Positions 20,558 through 30,100 of a stretch of 64,000 nucleotides of DNA are shown here, in pieces. Source of the stretch: Pseudoalteromonas rubra. Lineage in GTDB: Bacteria > Pseudomonadota > Gammaproteobacteria > Enterobacterales > Alteromonadaceae. The notes under the pieces are model-generated. The model had not been told where the DNA came from. It did no database searches and saw only the letters and a list, made by a program, of their open reading frames with translations. Positions within the stretch are counted from its first letter, which is position 1. Each line of letters opens with the position of its first letter. The translations under genes were made by a program, and so were the position numbers. Location of the stretch: NCBI RefSeq assembly GCF_000967655.1, contig NZ_JXYA01000016.1:124001-188000 (forward strand), read 5' to 3'.

Positions 20558-21469
20558 ATGAAAGAGTTACTTAACAAAGGCAAAGCCGTGTTGTCTGACA
20601 TGCCAGAAAAGGTGTCAGCAGATCTGTTGTCAGGCTTTCAGTTTGTAAGAGAAAAGGTGAATGGGCTGCCTATTTTCATGTCTGTGGAGAGAACCGCTAC
20701 TAATAGCGCCATAAAGTATGATGAGAAGCACTATTTTTTCGTCCCCTTTGCGCTCAGTGAGCATGGTTTTGCTCTGCATACTCTAAGAAATCTGCCCGAA
20801 GGCGTGCCTGAAGTGAATAAACTGCCAAAAAGGCGTGTTTTTCACTTTCCAACCGTTCATGCTGAAGCCATGCTGCGAGAATATATGGTGAACTGTGCTG
20901 CTCAGCTTGCTATCGAACGAACCAGTGAGGACCCGAATTCACTCCATTCTCTGGCAGATCAGATAGATGCATTAGACCGCAAACTCACCTATGGTATGCT
21001 TTTGATTGGTGGCATAGCAGCTTTAACTAACCCCTTGCTCGGTGCGGGGATCGCCGCAAAAGCGTTACTCCCGGGTGTTGCAGGCATAGTATCTAAATTC
21101 ACGCTCAGACCCGCTGCGCAGACACTGGCTGAACGTAAAGAAGGTGAAGCCATCAGGCAAGCAGAAGAAAATATACTGAGAGAGTTCAGCGACGCAAGTA
21201 CGGTTAAGGTTATCAACCCAATTTTACAGCAGCTGGATCTGGCGTTACGTACTACGGAAAACCAGCACGACCCTTTGCTTGATTTTAACTTTAGTACGCT
21301 GGAAATCAAGGAACTTGACGGCGATAAATGGCAAGTACTAACTGAAATTGCTATGTATCATATCTACAAAGATATATACCACGACCCAACACTTTACAAA
21401 CAAGCACAGCTTGGCCCTGAGGACATTCGTTGGTTTCACGCGCTGTTCAACGATCTTAAAAGCACTTAG
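20558..21469 (+). CDS. Unrecognised protein with a hydrophobic central region
   Basis: I do not recognise this 303-residue protein. About residues 145-180 contain a hydrophobic, Gly/Ala-rich stretch (GMLLIGGIAALTNPLLGAGIAAKALLPGVAGIV) that could insert in membrane, with charged helices on both sides (LHSLADQIDALDRKL before, LAERKEGEAIRQAEENIL after). There is no signal peptide. The spacing after the GNAT gene (8 bases) suggests one transcript. ATG with GGG four bases upstream. It ends before a strong convergent terminator. The layout resembles EcsC-type or pore-like proteins only loosely. Confidence 0.7.
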   Translation: MKELLNKGKAVLSDMPEKVSADLLSGFQFVREKVNGLPIFMSVERTATNSAIKYDEKHYFFVPFALSEHGFALHTLRNLPEGVPEVNKLPKRRVFHFPTVHAEAMLREYMVNCAAQLAIERTSEDPNSLHSLADQIDALDRKLTYGMLLIGGIAALTNPLLGAGIAAKALLPGVAGIVSKFTLRPAAQTLAERKEGEAIRQAEENILREFSDASTVKVINPILQQLDLALRTTENQHDPLLDFNFSTLEIKELDGDKWQVLTEIAMYHIYKDIYHDPTLYKQAQLGPEDIRWFHALFNDLKST

Positions 21470-21539
21470 TGATGTACTTGGCTTTAGCGTGTAAGTAGTC
21501 ACGAAACACGTTTACACGGCAGGTGAGAGCATTGAATGT

Positions 21540-21568
21540 AAAAAGTCGACCTTAAGGTCGACTTTTTT
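21540..21568. terminator. Strong bidirectional terminator
   Basis: AAAAGTCGACC and GGTCGACTTTT form an 11-bp perfect palindromic stem around TTAA, with A-run on one side and T-run on the other. It serves the plus-strand unknown gene and the minus-strand antiporter operon. Confidence 0.92.
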
Positions 21569-21572
21569 GGTT

Positions 21573-22910
21573 TTAAAGCACCATTGCGGCTATCCAGCCA
21601 AAAATTAATAGCGGGATATTAAAGTGAATAAAAGTTGGCACTACTGAGTCCCAGATGTGGTCGTGCTGGCCATCGGCATTTAAACCCGATGTTGGGCCAA
21701 GGGTCGAATCAGAAGCCGGTGAGCCTGCATCACCCAGCGCACCTGCAGTCCCTACCAGAGCAACCGTTGCCATAGCAGAAAAACCGACTTCCATTGACAA
21801 GGGAACAAACAGCGTAGCAATGATTGGCACGGTTGAGAAGGAGCTACCTATGCCCATGGTGATCAGCAGGCCAACCAATAGAATCATGGCTGCCGCCAGT
21901 GGTTTATTCTCGCCAACAAAGTCAGCACAAGCACTCACCAGGCTGGCCACGTCACCGGTTTCTTTCATCACAGAGGCAAAGCCCTGGGCAGAGATCATGA
22001 TAAAGCCAATCATCGCCATCATAGCAACGCCTTTGCTGAACACATCTGAGCTTTGGTCCCATTTTACGATACCGAACAGACTAAACATCATCACCCCGAC
22101 CAGGCCACCCAGGATCATGGAGCCACTCACGTTTTGTGCAAGCAAAGAGCATACGACGGCTAATGTCCCGGCCATGATCACTTTACGCTTTTCCTGGGCA
22201 CTAAGCTGTGGCTTATCTGTCGGTTTTACGTGGCCAGAAGGTGTGTCCTGAGTGTAGTCACGGTCTTTTCTATAAGTGATAAAAACCGCAATGATGAGGC
22301 CCGCAAGCATTCCAAGCGCAGGGATCACCATCGCATAAGGGACCTGTGTATTAACAATCTCCAGGCCATTATCAACCAGGTTTTTGTGCAAAATAGAGTA
22401 TAAATAAATACCACCGAAGCCGTAAGGCAGAACCATATAGGAAGTTGCCAGACCAAAAGTTAAAATGCAGGCAATGGCACGTCGGTCGATATTCAGCTGG
22501 TTAAAAATCACCAAAAGCGGTGGGATCAGTATAGGGATAAATGCAATATGAACCGGAACCAGGTTTTGCGAGGCAATCGAGCAACCCAAGATAATGACCA
22601 TGATTAACATGCTCAGTAACTGGCTCGAGTTTTGTTGATTACCATGGACCAGCGAAAGTAGTTTATCAGCCAAAATCTGAGTTAAGCCGGATTTCGAAAT
22701 GGCAACGGCAAAAGCACCTAGCATGGCGTAACTGAGCGCAATTTCTGCCCCCCCAGAGAGCCCGGAATTAAACGCATTTAATGTATCCGACAGCCCCAGA
22801 CCAGCAGTCAACCCGGCGACCATCGCGCTGATTGTCATTGCAACAATCACGTTCACTCTAAACAGTGTCAGGCCGAGCATCAGCAAAACACCAACAATAA
22901 CAGCATTCAT
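21573..22910 (-). CDS. Na+/H+ antiporter family permease (YuiF/NhaC-like)
   Basis: A 445-residue integral membrane protein with about 11-12 TM helices. Features of the NhaC/YuiF ion-transporter branch are present: [63 protein letters not shown] and [25 protein letters not shown]. YuiF-type proteins have been proposed as Na+/H+ antiporters or amino-acid permeases, so the substrate is open. The ATG lies 4 bases after the TgpA stop, so it appears to be the last gene of the regulator-MoxR-DUF58-TgpA operon. Confidence 0.85.
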   Translation of the reverse strand: MNAVIVGVLLMLGLTLFRVNVIVAMTISAMVAGLTAGLGLSDTLNAFNSGLSGGAEIALSYAMLGAFAVAISKSGLTQILADKLLSLVHGNQQNSSQLLSMLIMVIILGCSIASQNLVPVHIAFIPILIPPLLVIFNQLNIDRRAIACILTFGLATSYMVLPYGFGGIYLYSILHKNLVDNGLEIVNTQVPYAMVIPALGMLAGLIIAVFITYRKDRDYTQDTPSGHVKPTDKPQLSAQEKRKVIMAGTLAVVCSLLAQNVSGSMILGGLVGVMMFSLFGIVKWDQSSDVFSKGVAMMAMIGFIMISAQGFASVMKETGDVASLVSACADFVGENKPLAAAMILLVGLLITMGIGSSFSTVPIIATLFVPLSMEVGFSAMATVALVGTAGALGDAGSPASDSTLGPTSGLNADGQHDHIWDSVVPTFIHFNIPLLIFGWIAAMVL

Positions 22911-22914
22911 AATA

Positions 22915-24861
22915 TTACTTTTTCGCCTTTTTTATTATTAAACGACCCAGCGCTTTCATCCTTGTCGCCTCCGATTTGGTTAGTTGCGCTCGGGAAAATC
23001 TTGATTTTACAAAATATTGATTAAACTCTGCCAGTTCCTGCGACAAATTAGGGTACTGAGACTGCAATGCAAGCAGCGCTTGTGCGGGGGTTACTTTATG
23101 TAATTCCCCCTCAGCAAGCTGACAAATAGCATGGTGTAATCTTACCGCTTCAGGCAATTTGACAACCTGCTTACGTTGCAGATACCAGAAGCGGGCAACG
23201 AATATAGCTATCAGCAACAAAAATACACTCAGCGCGGGCAACAGTCTGTGATATTGGCCAAATAAGTCGCGCAGCAACCGGGATTGTTTTTGCTGATCAA
23301 AGTTCAACACCCAGCGGGTCCATTGATAATCGAGCTGCTCTATTTGCAGTCTGACCCAGTTGACCAGAGCCAGATTTGAGTAGCTCATCAGGCTCAGCCC
23401 CAGGTTATCCTTAAATTCATCTTCTAACGCGGTCAGCTCAGACAAAGAACCGCTGAGTCTGTCAGGTGCAACCCAGGCAGTGGGATCGAGGCGGTACCAA
23501 CCTTGCTGAGGAACATAGTATTCTACCCACGCATGGGCATCATACTGATAAACACTGTAATATCCTCGCTCCCCATTATACTCACCACCCAGATATCCCG
23601 AAACCAGACGCGCGGGGATCCCGGCTGCTCTTAACATAAAAGCGGCACTGGCCGCATAATGACCGCAAAACCCTTCGCGTGTTTCGGTTAAAAACCTGTC
23701 TATGCTATTCCGATCACTTATGGTGGGCGGCTTTAATGAATAATGAAATCTATTTTGTACAAAATATTGCTTCATCTGCTGAATAAATTCAGCGGTATTG
23801 CCGGTTGATGCATCCCACTGCAACGCCAGTGCTGTGGCCAACGGGTTAATGCCGTCGGGCAGGGCGGTGTTGAGCCTATACTGCCAGTTCACTAAACCAG
23901 GCCCGGCAGTGTGGATGGGCGTAACTTGATATTCCATGCTGCTGCTGAGGCGTTTTTGCATAAACAAAGTGCCAAACTGGTTGGTATTCACGCCCCGAGT
24001 GGATGACTTGGCCTGGCCAAGATTATACAGCCAGGTTTTGCCCGATGCTCTGGCGATAACCGTATAGCTTTCACCGACAGCACGGAAAGGTGCCTGCAAA
24101 GGAACATCGTGCTGTGCTGAAACGCGCCAGCGCGTACCATCATAGTTATCGTGAACCAAAGTACGCCAGTAAAATGGTGGTTTCATCTGGGTATTGTCGG
24201 GCAGGATGGCTCGAAACACCAGCTCATCCGAGCGAGATAATTCTGAGATTTCAAACGGATCTATGTCCTCAGAAAGACCGGTTTGGGTTTTATTGGCACC
24301 GGGTAGCTGCCAGAATGGTGACACTTTGGGCAGCAGTACAACCATGATTGCAGCCAGCGGCAGTGCAAGTAGTAAATGTCTGGCAGCCTGGCGTATCGCA
24401 CTGCGCAGCGCAATACCATGTTCAATCCACAGCATTTGAGCTAAATTTACCACCAAAAGCACCAGCACAAATAACAATGACAGCACATTCTGAGAGAAGA
24501 TAAAAAAACAGGGGTAGACAAAAAAGTTTAACAACTGCACCGACATAGCTTGTTTTTTCGTTTTTGCCTGAATGGTTTTCAGTGCGCAGGCACCCAGTAG
24601 TAAAGAAACGAACATTTCTACCAGGTTCGAAAAACCTATGGCGACAAACACCACCAGTATGACGGTAAATGCTAAGAGGTTGACCAGATTTTCCGAAGGA
24701 CCTTGAACCAGTCCCCGGTAAATGGCCAGTTTAAACAGCACAATCAACAACATGGCGCAGGTGAATACAAGACCAAAACTGTTAAACAACAAGATACTGA
24801 CTAGCCCGTACAAAAGGGTAGTCAGTAAGGTTTGGGCGCCCAGTAGTTTGTCAGAAGTCAC
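22915..24861 (-). CDS. TgpA-type transglutaminase membrane protein (DUF3488)
   Basis: A 648-residue inner-membrane protein: five to six TM helices at the N terminus (DUF3488, residues ~5-190), a large periplasmic transglutaminase-like domain with the Cys-His-Asp triad (Cys in [20 protein letters not shown], His in [11 protein letters not shown], Asp in WYRLDPTAW), one more TM ([18 protein letters not shown]) and a C-terminal DUF4129-like tail. Pseudomonas TgpA is an essential member with transglutaminase activity on periplasmic targets. GTG start with GGAGG six bases upstream; it overlaps the DUF58 gene by 11 bases. Confidence 0.92.
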   Translation of the reverse strand: MTSDKLLGAQTLLTTLLYGLVSILLFNSFGLVFTCAMLLIVLFKLAIYRGLVQGPSENLVNLLAFTVILVVFVAIGFSNLVEMFVSLLLGACALKTIQAKTKKQAMSVQLLNFFVYPCFFIFSQNVLSLLFVLVLLVVNLAQMLWIEHGIALRSAIRQAARHLLLALPLAAIMVVLLPKVSPFWQLPGANKTQTGLSEDIDPFEISELSRSDELVFRAILPDNTQMKPPFYWRTLVHDNYDGTRWRVSAQHDVPLQAPFRAVGESYTVIARASGKTWLYNLGQAKSSTRGVNTNQFGTLFMQKRLSSSMEYQVTPIHTAGPGLVNWQYRLNTALPDGINPLATALALQWDASTGNTAEFIQQMKQYFVQNRFHYSLKPPTISDRNSIDRFLTETREGFCGHYAASAAFMLRAAGIPARLVSGYLGGEYNGERGYYSVYQYDAHAWVEYYVPQQGWYRLDPTAWVAPDRLSGSLSELTALEDEFKDNLGLSLMSYSNLALVNWVRLQIEQLDYQWTRWVLNFDQQKQSRLLRDLFGQYHRLLPALSVFLLLIAIFVARFWYLQRKQVVKLPEAVRLHHAICQLAEGELHKVTPAQALLALQSQYPNLSQELAEFNQYFVKSRFSRAQLTKSEATRMKALGRLIIKKAKK

Positions 24862-25801
24862 TCAGCGCCTCCAGGCAAGCTTCTCTGTGTTTGTCTCCAC
24901 GGCCCGCAGTCACCTGAACGGCATTACTCAGCCTGAGTGCAAACTCATCTCCCTGTTTGTCCGCCTCAAGTACCTGATAACACAGCTTGGACAAGCGCGC
25001 TTCTTTAGGGCCGTCGTGTGCCGCATAATCGAAAGTATGCTGAGAGTAGAAGCTGTCACCACTGTATTGCTTGACCAGCAATTGCTGACTTTTGGCGAAA
25101 TGCCGCCAGGATATACGGCTTTTACTGATGCCGGGTCTGAATCGCTCAAGCCCGTCAAAGTTTTCATGACTTTGCGTGCTTTGATGCACATATTGCCCCT
25201 TCTCAGCTGTGACTTCTTGCTCACTAAATGTCAGCTGGCAGGCAAGTGGCGAAGGATAGACACAAAACGTTCTGTCAACGTTCAGGTAAGTCCAGACGCG
25301 AACCAGGCCAAATGGATAGTTACTGGATAACTTGAGTCTGCCAAGCGTGTAGCGGCCACGGGGCCCTGGATGTAAAAACAGTGACATAACCTGGGCACCT
25401 TGCGAATAGTGACTGTTACAATCACTGAAGTCGAATCCCTGGCTGGCAACATCCAGAGAATAACATGTGTGTGGCGAGGTGAGTTTTATCTGCACTTCAA
25501 CAGGTTTTTCGGCAAAGTTGTTTTTTACGTCCAGTAATTGAATGCTCAGGCCATGCAAATTGAGATATCCGTATATCAGCGCCAGCACCAGGATCAGTAA
25601 CATGACGTAGGCCACGCCAAGAATCAGATTGTTCTGATAATTACTGCCCAGAATAAAATTGAGGGTCACCATACATAAGAAGAATGCTCCCTGCCTGGAG
25701 GGAACAATATAAATATTGTGGTGCGACAGGGTAATTTGCGCAGCGCTATGTTTACGTTTGATGATGTCAGCCAGCCAAGACTGTAACCAGTCACGGCGCA
25801 T
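24851..25801 (-). CDS. DUF58 domain membrane protein
   Basis: A 316-residue protein with two N-terminal TM segments (GAFFLCMVTLNFILGSNY and NLILGVAYVMLLILVLALIYGYL) and the DUF58 (vWA-like) region with RYTLGRLKLSSNYPFGLVRVW and GLERFRPGISKSRISWRHFAKSQQLLVKQY. DUF58 proteins are partners of MoxR ATPases. The gene follows moxR by 2 bases and overlaps tgpA by 11, giving the standard MoxR-DUF58-TgpA chaperone/transglutaminase set. Confidence 0.92.
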   Translation of the reverse strand: MRRDWLQSWLADIIKRKHSAAQITLSHHNIYIVPSRQGAFFLCMVTLNFILGSNYQNNLILGVAYVMLLILVLALIYGYLNLHGLSIQLLDVKNNFAEKPVEVQIKLTSPHTCYSLDVASQGFDFSDCNSHYSQGAQVMSLFLHPGPRGRYTLGRLKLSSNYPFGLVRVWTYLNVDRTFCVYPSPLACQLTFSEQEVTAEKGQYVHQSTQSHENFDGLERFRPGISKSRISWRHFAKSQQLLVKQYSGDSFYSQHTFDYAAHDGPKEARLSKLCYQVLEADKQGDEFALRLSNAVQVTAGRGDKHREACLEALSDF

Positions 25802-25803
25802 AG

Positions 25804-26715
25804 TTACAATACAACCGCAACGTTATCAAAAATCCCCTTGACCACATCATCCAGCTCGTTGGCAGAAATGTTCAGACGGTGGCCGGCTACTGCGGCAAAT
25901 ACAGCCTGGACATCGTCTGGTAACGCATAATCCCGGCTTTGGGTCAGGGCATAGGCGCGTGTTGCCAGCCCTAATGCGATACTTGCCCGTGGCGAAAGGG
26001 GATCGCTGAACTGACCACTGTAACGTGTAAAGTTAACCAAATTGATGATGTACTGTACAATCGAGTCTGACAGGTTAACGTCAAGCACCGCTTGCTGAAG
26101 GGTTGCCAGCGCATTTAAGTCAAGTACACAGGTTAACTCACTCAAAGATTGCCTTTGCAGATTATTCCCGAGGATCAGGCTTTTTTCGGCATGCTCATCG
26201 GGGTAGCCCAGGCTGATCCGCAGGAAAAAACGGTCGAGCTGAGATTCTGGCAAAGGGTGCGTACCTGACTGATGCAGCGGGTTTTGTGTTGCGATAACAA
26301 AGAATGGCTCAGGTAATGGGTGGGTTTTACCATCCACGGTTACCTGGCGTTCTTCCATTGCTTCAAGCAAAGCGCTCTGAGTCTTCGGGCTGGCACGGTT
26401 TATTTCGTCGGCCAGTAAAACCTGGCTAAAAATGGGGCCCGGATGAAAATCAAAGCTCTGTTGCGAGGTATTAAAAACACTGGAGCCGGTAATATCTGCG
26501 GGCAGTAAATCACTGGTAAACTGAACACGCTGATAGCTCAGTCCAAGTACATTGGCCAGGCCGTGGGAGAGGGTGGTCTTGCCCATGCCCGGCAAATCCT
26601 CGATCAGCAAATGTCCTTTACACAATAAGCAGACAACGGCTAACCTAATCTGTTCTTCTTTACCCAGGATCAGCTCAGATAGCTGACTAATGATGTCTTG
26701 TGTGGTTTTATTCAT
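25804..26715 (-). CDS. MoxR family AAA+ ATPase
   Basis: A 303-residue chaperone-like AAA+ ATPase. Walker A is seen in LIEDLPGMGKTTLSHGLA, Walker B in LLADEINRASPKTQSALLEAM, sensor 1 in FVIATQNPLHQSGTHPLPESQLDRFFL (the MoxR signature) and sensor 2 near LSPRASIALGLATRAYA. MoxR proteins help assemble or activate complexes, acting with the DUF58 and TgpA partners encoded next. Its ATG overlaps the stop of the upstream response regulator gene (4 bases). Confidence 0.94.
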   Translation of the reverse strand: MNKTTQDIISQLSELILGKEEQIRLAVVCLLCKGHLLIEDLPGMGKTTLSHGLANVLGLSYQRVQFTSDLLPADITGSSVFNTSQQSFDFHPGPIFSQVLLADEINRASPKTQSALLEAMEERQVTVDGKTHPLPEPFFVIATQNPLHQSGTHPLPESQLDRFFLRISLGYPDEHAEKSLILGNNLQRQSLSELTCVLDLNALATLQQAVLDVNLSDSIVQYIINLVNFTRYSGQFSDPLSPRASIALGLATRAYALTQSRDYALPDDVQAVFAAVAGHRLNISANELDDVVKGIFDNVAVVL

Positions 26716-27095
26716 GCAATCATTTCGAGTCTTTTCATTACTGAATCGACTTTTTTCGCGTTAAATGGCTTAGCAATAAAGCCTTTTGCACCCAGTTCCC
26801 AGGTATTTTGTACGTTCTCCAGGCTGTTATGGCCGGAGCACATAATGACATGCACATTGGGGTAGTTATCATTGATGTATTCGAGAATTTGTGTGCCATC
26901 GGTATCGGGTAACTCGATATCCAGGAAAATCACATTGGGAGATTTTTCGGCCATCAAAGGCATTGCAGATTTGAAGTCTTCAGACTCATAGACTTCTTCA
27001 AAACCCAGGTTTTCAAGAATGTCTATCAGGTAACTGCGCACATCTTCAACGTCATCGATGATCAAAATTGGCTCTAGGGGTCTGACAAGTTCCAT
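26712..27095 (-). CDS. Single-domain response regulator (CheY-like)
   Basis: A stand-alone receiver domain of 127 residues without an output domain. Seen: ILIIDDVEDVRSYLIDIL (acidic pair), the phospho-acceptor Asp in VIFLDIELPDTDG, CSGHNS (Ser in place of the usual Thr) and the Lys in GFIAKPFNAKKV. No histidine kinase is nearby. I used the ATG at 27095; the frame is open back to a TTG at 27122. The 4-base overlap with moxR ties it to the MoxR-DUF58-TgpA operon, an unusual partner for a receiver. Confidence 0.9.
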   Translation of the reverse strand: MELVRPLEPILIIDDVEDVRSYLIDILENLGFEEVYESEDFKSAMPLMAEKSPNVIFLDIELPDTDGTQILEYINDNYPNVHVIMCSGHNSLENVQNTWELGAKGFIAKPFNAKKVDSVMKRLEMIA

Positions 27096-27681
27096 ATTGT
27101 ATTTACTTCTTTTGAACGACAAGGCTAATACTAAGACAAGCGCAAAGTGAGCTCAATGGCAATTTATAAATTAACTGTAAATTCATCATAGCGATAAGAT
27201 AACAAGGACATAAAAAGTCAGTTTTGAGATCAGGCTTAGCGCTTTCAATCAATGCCTACATGGACGTAGATACCTCAGCGATAGCAGGACGCGGGAGCGG
27301 TGTTATCGAACAATTAAGCAAATTGGTATAAGTTGCTGAGCTCATCAATGCCTGGAGTTTTAATTTGACTGGCTGAGCCAAGATTAGTTTTATTGTGTAA
27401 AACAGATTATGGCTGTGGCCATCTGTGATGAATCCCATGAAATTGAAAACTCAGGGCGAAATAAACAAACAGTCCATTTTATGTCAGAAATTACTTAATG
27501 TCCGATACCGTCTAGTATTGGACATTAAGAGCTAATTTATAGTTAAACCGAGAGTTCGAGAGCGCTCTAAACTGAGCTTTACTTTATATCCTATAATTTA
27601 CGTTATGTTAAATACGGTGTCTGTGACAATACCCTGGTTTATGTCTAAGCTTATATTTAATCAGGCTAAGAGTTTTCAACA
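27096..27681. other. Divergent intergenic region
   Basis: About 590 bases between the minus-strand regulator operon and a plus-strand binding-protein gene. A 60-codon minus frame at 27256-27438 has no ribosome-binding site or recognisable product, and I do not call it. A TATAAT at 27592-27597 could serve the plus-strand gene. A long hairpin lies at 27495-27528 and is listed separately. Confidence 0.45.
27495..27528. repeat. 14-bp inverted repeat with 6-base loop
   Basis: TTAATGTCCGATAC and GTATTGGACATTAA pair over 14 positions with a single mismatch (G-U in one RNA strand) around CGTCTA. There is no T-run on either side, so it is not a usual terminator. It may be an operator or an RNA structure; it lies 64 bases upstream of a possible -10 for the next gene. 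A partial copy (TAATATCGGACATT) occurs near 29450. Confidence 0.65.
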
Positions 27682-28590
27682 ATGCCATTTGCTTTGTTTG
27701 TGTTTTTCAGTGTCTTTACCTTCCACAGCCTTGCTTCTGCCACACTCAGTAAGCAGCTAAGCGTAATCTACCGTGACTATAAAGGCACGCATACTGTGTC
27801 TGGTAAAAAAGTCAGTGATCATACTTTTCGCTACAACCTCACTGCACCCAAACAAGTCGATGTGACCACTTTGGAATGGCAACCCTATATCGGACAAAGT
27901 TTGTGTAAGCAAGGCTGGGTAATGCAAGCCGTAATCGCTTTGTTGCACAGCCAAAATTATGGCGCAACCGTGACTTTCTACCCCTGGGCTCGCGCCGTAG
28001 CCAATGCCGAAAATGGTAAAGTAGATATTCTGGTGCCGGAGTATTTTATTGAGCCCGAAGCGCCTTCGGATACTTTTCCCGGTACGCGCCGTTTGGATCA
28101 TCTCACACTGACAGAACCATTTGGCTGGGGCCCAATTGCACTTTACAAACGTCTGGATTATAACACCGACCACTTTACCAGCCTCGGCGCTTTGGCCGAT
28201 GAACGCATTGGTGTGGTTCGGGGCTACCAAAATACGCCGGAGTTTGACCGCTTAATGGACGCAGGAAAATTTAACGTTATTGAAGCCGTTGACGACGCCC
28301 ACAATATCAGGCTGCTAATGGCCGAGCGCGTTAATCTTATCATCGGCGACCCGGAAGTTATTGAAATGGAAATTGCCTCTTTGTCGCAAGCTAACAATAC
28401 GACCTCTCAGGCAAAAAACTTGGTTATGGTTGACCCCATTTTACAAATGAATGGTCTATTCTTTGCTGTCTCCAAACACAATAAGTACGGCAAAACTCTG
28501 CTGTTTGAACTAAATCAGGCCATAGCCGAATTTAAAAAACACGGCATTCTGGAAGAGATAAAATACAATACCGCTAAGAGTTGCGAGTAA
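27682..28590 (+). CDS. Orphan periplasmic solute-binding protein (family 3 type)
   Basis: A 302-residue exported protein with a signal peptide (MPFALFVFFSVFTFHSLASA). After an N-terminal extension of about 35 residues comes a type II binding-protein fold: TTLEWQPYIGQSL, GWVMQAVIALLHSQNYGATVTFYPWARAVANAENGKVDILVPEYF, LGALADERIGVVRGYQNTPEF and LMAERVNLIIGDPEVIEMEI. No ABC permease or ATPase gene is adjacent, so it may be a stand-alone sensor or share a transporter elsewhere. The PWARA motif is frequent in such orphan proteins of Pseudoalteromonas and Shewanella (recalled). Confidence 0.82.
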   Translation: MPFALFVFFSVFTFHSLASATLSKQLSVIYRDYKGTHTVSGKKVSDHTFRYNLTAPKQVDVTTLEWQPYIGQSLCKQGWVMQAVIALLHSQNYGATVTFYPWARAVANAENGKVDILVPEYFIEPEAPSDTFPGTRRLDHLTLTEPFGWGPIALYKRLDYNTDHFTSLGALADERIGVVRGYQNTPEFDRLMDAGKFNVIEAVDDAHNIRLLMAERVNLIIGDPEVIEMEIASLSQANNTTSQAKNLVMVDPILQMNGLFFAVSKHNKYGKTLLFELNQAIAEFKKHGILEEIKYNTAKSCE

Positions 28591-28660
28591 TACTGGCTGT
28601 CTATTTTAAAACACCTAAGCACCCTGCTGTTTTTCTCTGTTATGGGCATTATCAGGAACA

Positions 28661-28690
28661 AAAAAGGGAGCAACTTATATCTCCCTTTTT
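28661..28690. terminator. Bidirectional terminator
   Basis: AAAAAGGGAG and CTCCCTTTTT form a 10-bp perfect stem with a 10-base loop, between the plus-strand binding-protein gene and the minus-strand miaE gene. Confidence 0.85.
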
Positions 28691-28751
28691 AACTCTATGC
28701 GCAATTTAACATAATGAAAAACAGCGCATTTTTAGCCTGAATTTTGTCCAG

Positions 28752-29324
28752 TTAATGCAATGCAGCGCTAAATGGAATGCTTTCGCAAATCTCGGCTTCT
28801 GCAATCAGTATTTCTTCCAGTCGTGTGTCGATCACGGTCTTGTCAAAATACTCGTAACCTAGCTCAACAAACAGGTTTTTGTGCTTTTCTTCTGATTTGG
28901 CAATGGTCACATAGAAATCTTTTTCTTTGCCTTCAGGTAAAGCTTCCGCGACCAGCGAAAAACGTTCATGGCCGCGCGCTTCAATCACGGCAGCAACTAA
29001 CAGGCGATCAATTAAAAATTCATCTGAGCCCTGACGAAATAAGGCGCGCATTTTTTTAATGTAAGGGTCGGCCTTGTCATTGCCTAAAGTCACGTTGCGG
29101 TCGGTCAATAACTTCAGCACTTGTTTAAAATGGATCATCTCTTCGATGGCCAGATCCGCCATCGCTTTTACCAGTTTGATGCGATCCGGATAATGGCTCA
29201 ACATAGACATGGCCATACCAGAGGCTTTTTTCTCAGCGGCTGCGTGATCCTGTAAAAAGGTATCAAAGTCAGCCATGACTTTATGAGTCCAGTCGAATGG
29301 TGTGTGGAATTTTAATTCAAACAT
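28752..29324 (-). CDS. miaE: tRNA 2-methylthio-N6-isopentenyladenosine hydroxylase MiaE
   Basis: Diiron monooxygenase that hydroxylates ms2i6A37 of tRNA. The 190-residue ferritin-like four-helix protein shows the metal-ligand motifs LAIEEMIHFKQVLKLL, VIEARGHERFSLVAEAL and KSEEKHKNLFVELGY, with H-E pairs spaced as in MiaE. The N-terminal FHTPFDWTHKVMADFDTFLQDHA also fits. Monocistronic, with a convergent terminator downstream. Confidence 0.93.
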   Translation of the reverse strand: MFELKFHTPFDWTHKVMADFDTFLQDHAAAEKKASGMAMSMLSHYPDRIKLVKAMADLAIEEMIHFKQVLKLLTDRNVTLGNDKADPYIKKMRALFRQGSDEFLIDRLLVAAVIEARGHERFSLVAEALPEGKEKDFYVTIAKSEEKHKNLFVELGYEYFDKTVIDTRLEEILIAEAEICESIPFSAALH

Positions 29325-29461
29325 CGTTTAATCTGTTCCGTTATCGGTTTTGGGGCATTTTACCCAACTCAGGCGCTAATTTCCAAAGCCAGCAAACAAT
29401 TTGCAGCTAACACCCCTGCTCTTTATGCACATTTAAAGTAGAGTTTTTAATATCGGACATT

Positions 29462-30100
29462 TTATTGTTCACTGTATAACAGGCTGTCTCTGTCTGCCTT
29501 GCCATGACGGGTTGACTCGACTTTGAGCGGATGCTCAATTTGTTTCCAGGCTGTGACTTTGCCCCCCTGGTTAAGGTTTGGCATTGGCTTAGTTGAGTTT
29601 GTGTGAATACCCAGAAAGTCGCTCAGTTGTTGTAGACTGTGTGGGTGCGACACATCCAATATCAAATACTCAATCTGGCTTGCGTCTAAAAATCGCAGTA
29701 ATTTTTGACGATGGCGCTGGTAGATGTCTGTCAGGTAGTGATCACACGCGATATTATCAGCACTTAAGTTGGCAAAAGTATCAAAGTAGCAGCGTTTTAA
29801 AGTGTCGTTGAATCCGCCCTGCTGAGTCTCTAGCCTGGGTAGCATGCGGGTGAGCAAGCGTCTGACTGATGGGATCCAGCTTTCCATGGCTCTGTCCAGA
29901 TATATAAAGCGGCTGTTCGGATATAAAGTAGCGAGTTGTTCGTAGTCATTAAAGACCGGTGTGTCTGCTATTACTTGCGCTTGCGATAGCGCTTCACGTG
30001 TGTAAGCTGTATGTGCTGTTTTAAACCCAAACTCGAGAAATGCAGCACATACGCTGGTAGTACCGGTTCTTGGCAAGCCGGCAATAAAGATTTTTTCCAT
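29462..30100 (-). CDS. Sulfotransferase family protein
   Basis: A 212-residue protein starting MEKIFIAGLPRTGTTSV, where GLPRTGTTS is the phosphosulfate-binding loop of PAPS-dependent sulfotransferases. A second motif, FIYLDRAMESWIPSVRR, corresponds to the 3'-phosphate-binding R...S element. It would transfer sulfate from PAPS to an unknown acceptor. The start shares one base with the stop of the MAPEG gene (TAATG), so the two are coupled. A TTG at 30115 is in frame but lies inside the upstream gene. Confidence 0.8.
   Translation of the reverse strand: MEKIFIAGLPRTGTTSVCAAFLEFGFKTAHTAYTREALSQAQVIADTPVFNDYEQLATLYPNSRFIYLDRAMESWIPSVRRLLTRMLPRLETQQGGFNDTLKRCYFDTFANLSADNIACDHYLTDIYQRHRQKLLRFLDASQIEYLILDVSHPHSLQQLSDFLGIHTNSTKPMPNLNQGGKVTAWKQIEHPLKVESTRHGKADRDSLLYSEQ

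Noticed and set aside
21655..22251. 198-codon plus-strand frame opposite the antiporter gene
   Set aside because: Antisense to a clear membrane protein gene; composition is the reverse image of TM helices, with no start signal.
24722..25330. 202-codon plus-strand frame across the TgpA/DUF58 junction
   Set aside because: Antisense to two strongly supported genes; no ribosome site or recognisable product.
27256..27438. 60-codon minus-strand frame in the intergenic region
   Set aside because: It is not preceded by a ribosome-binding site, and the product has no pattern; the region has no other sign of coding.
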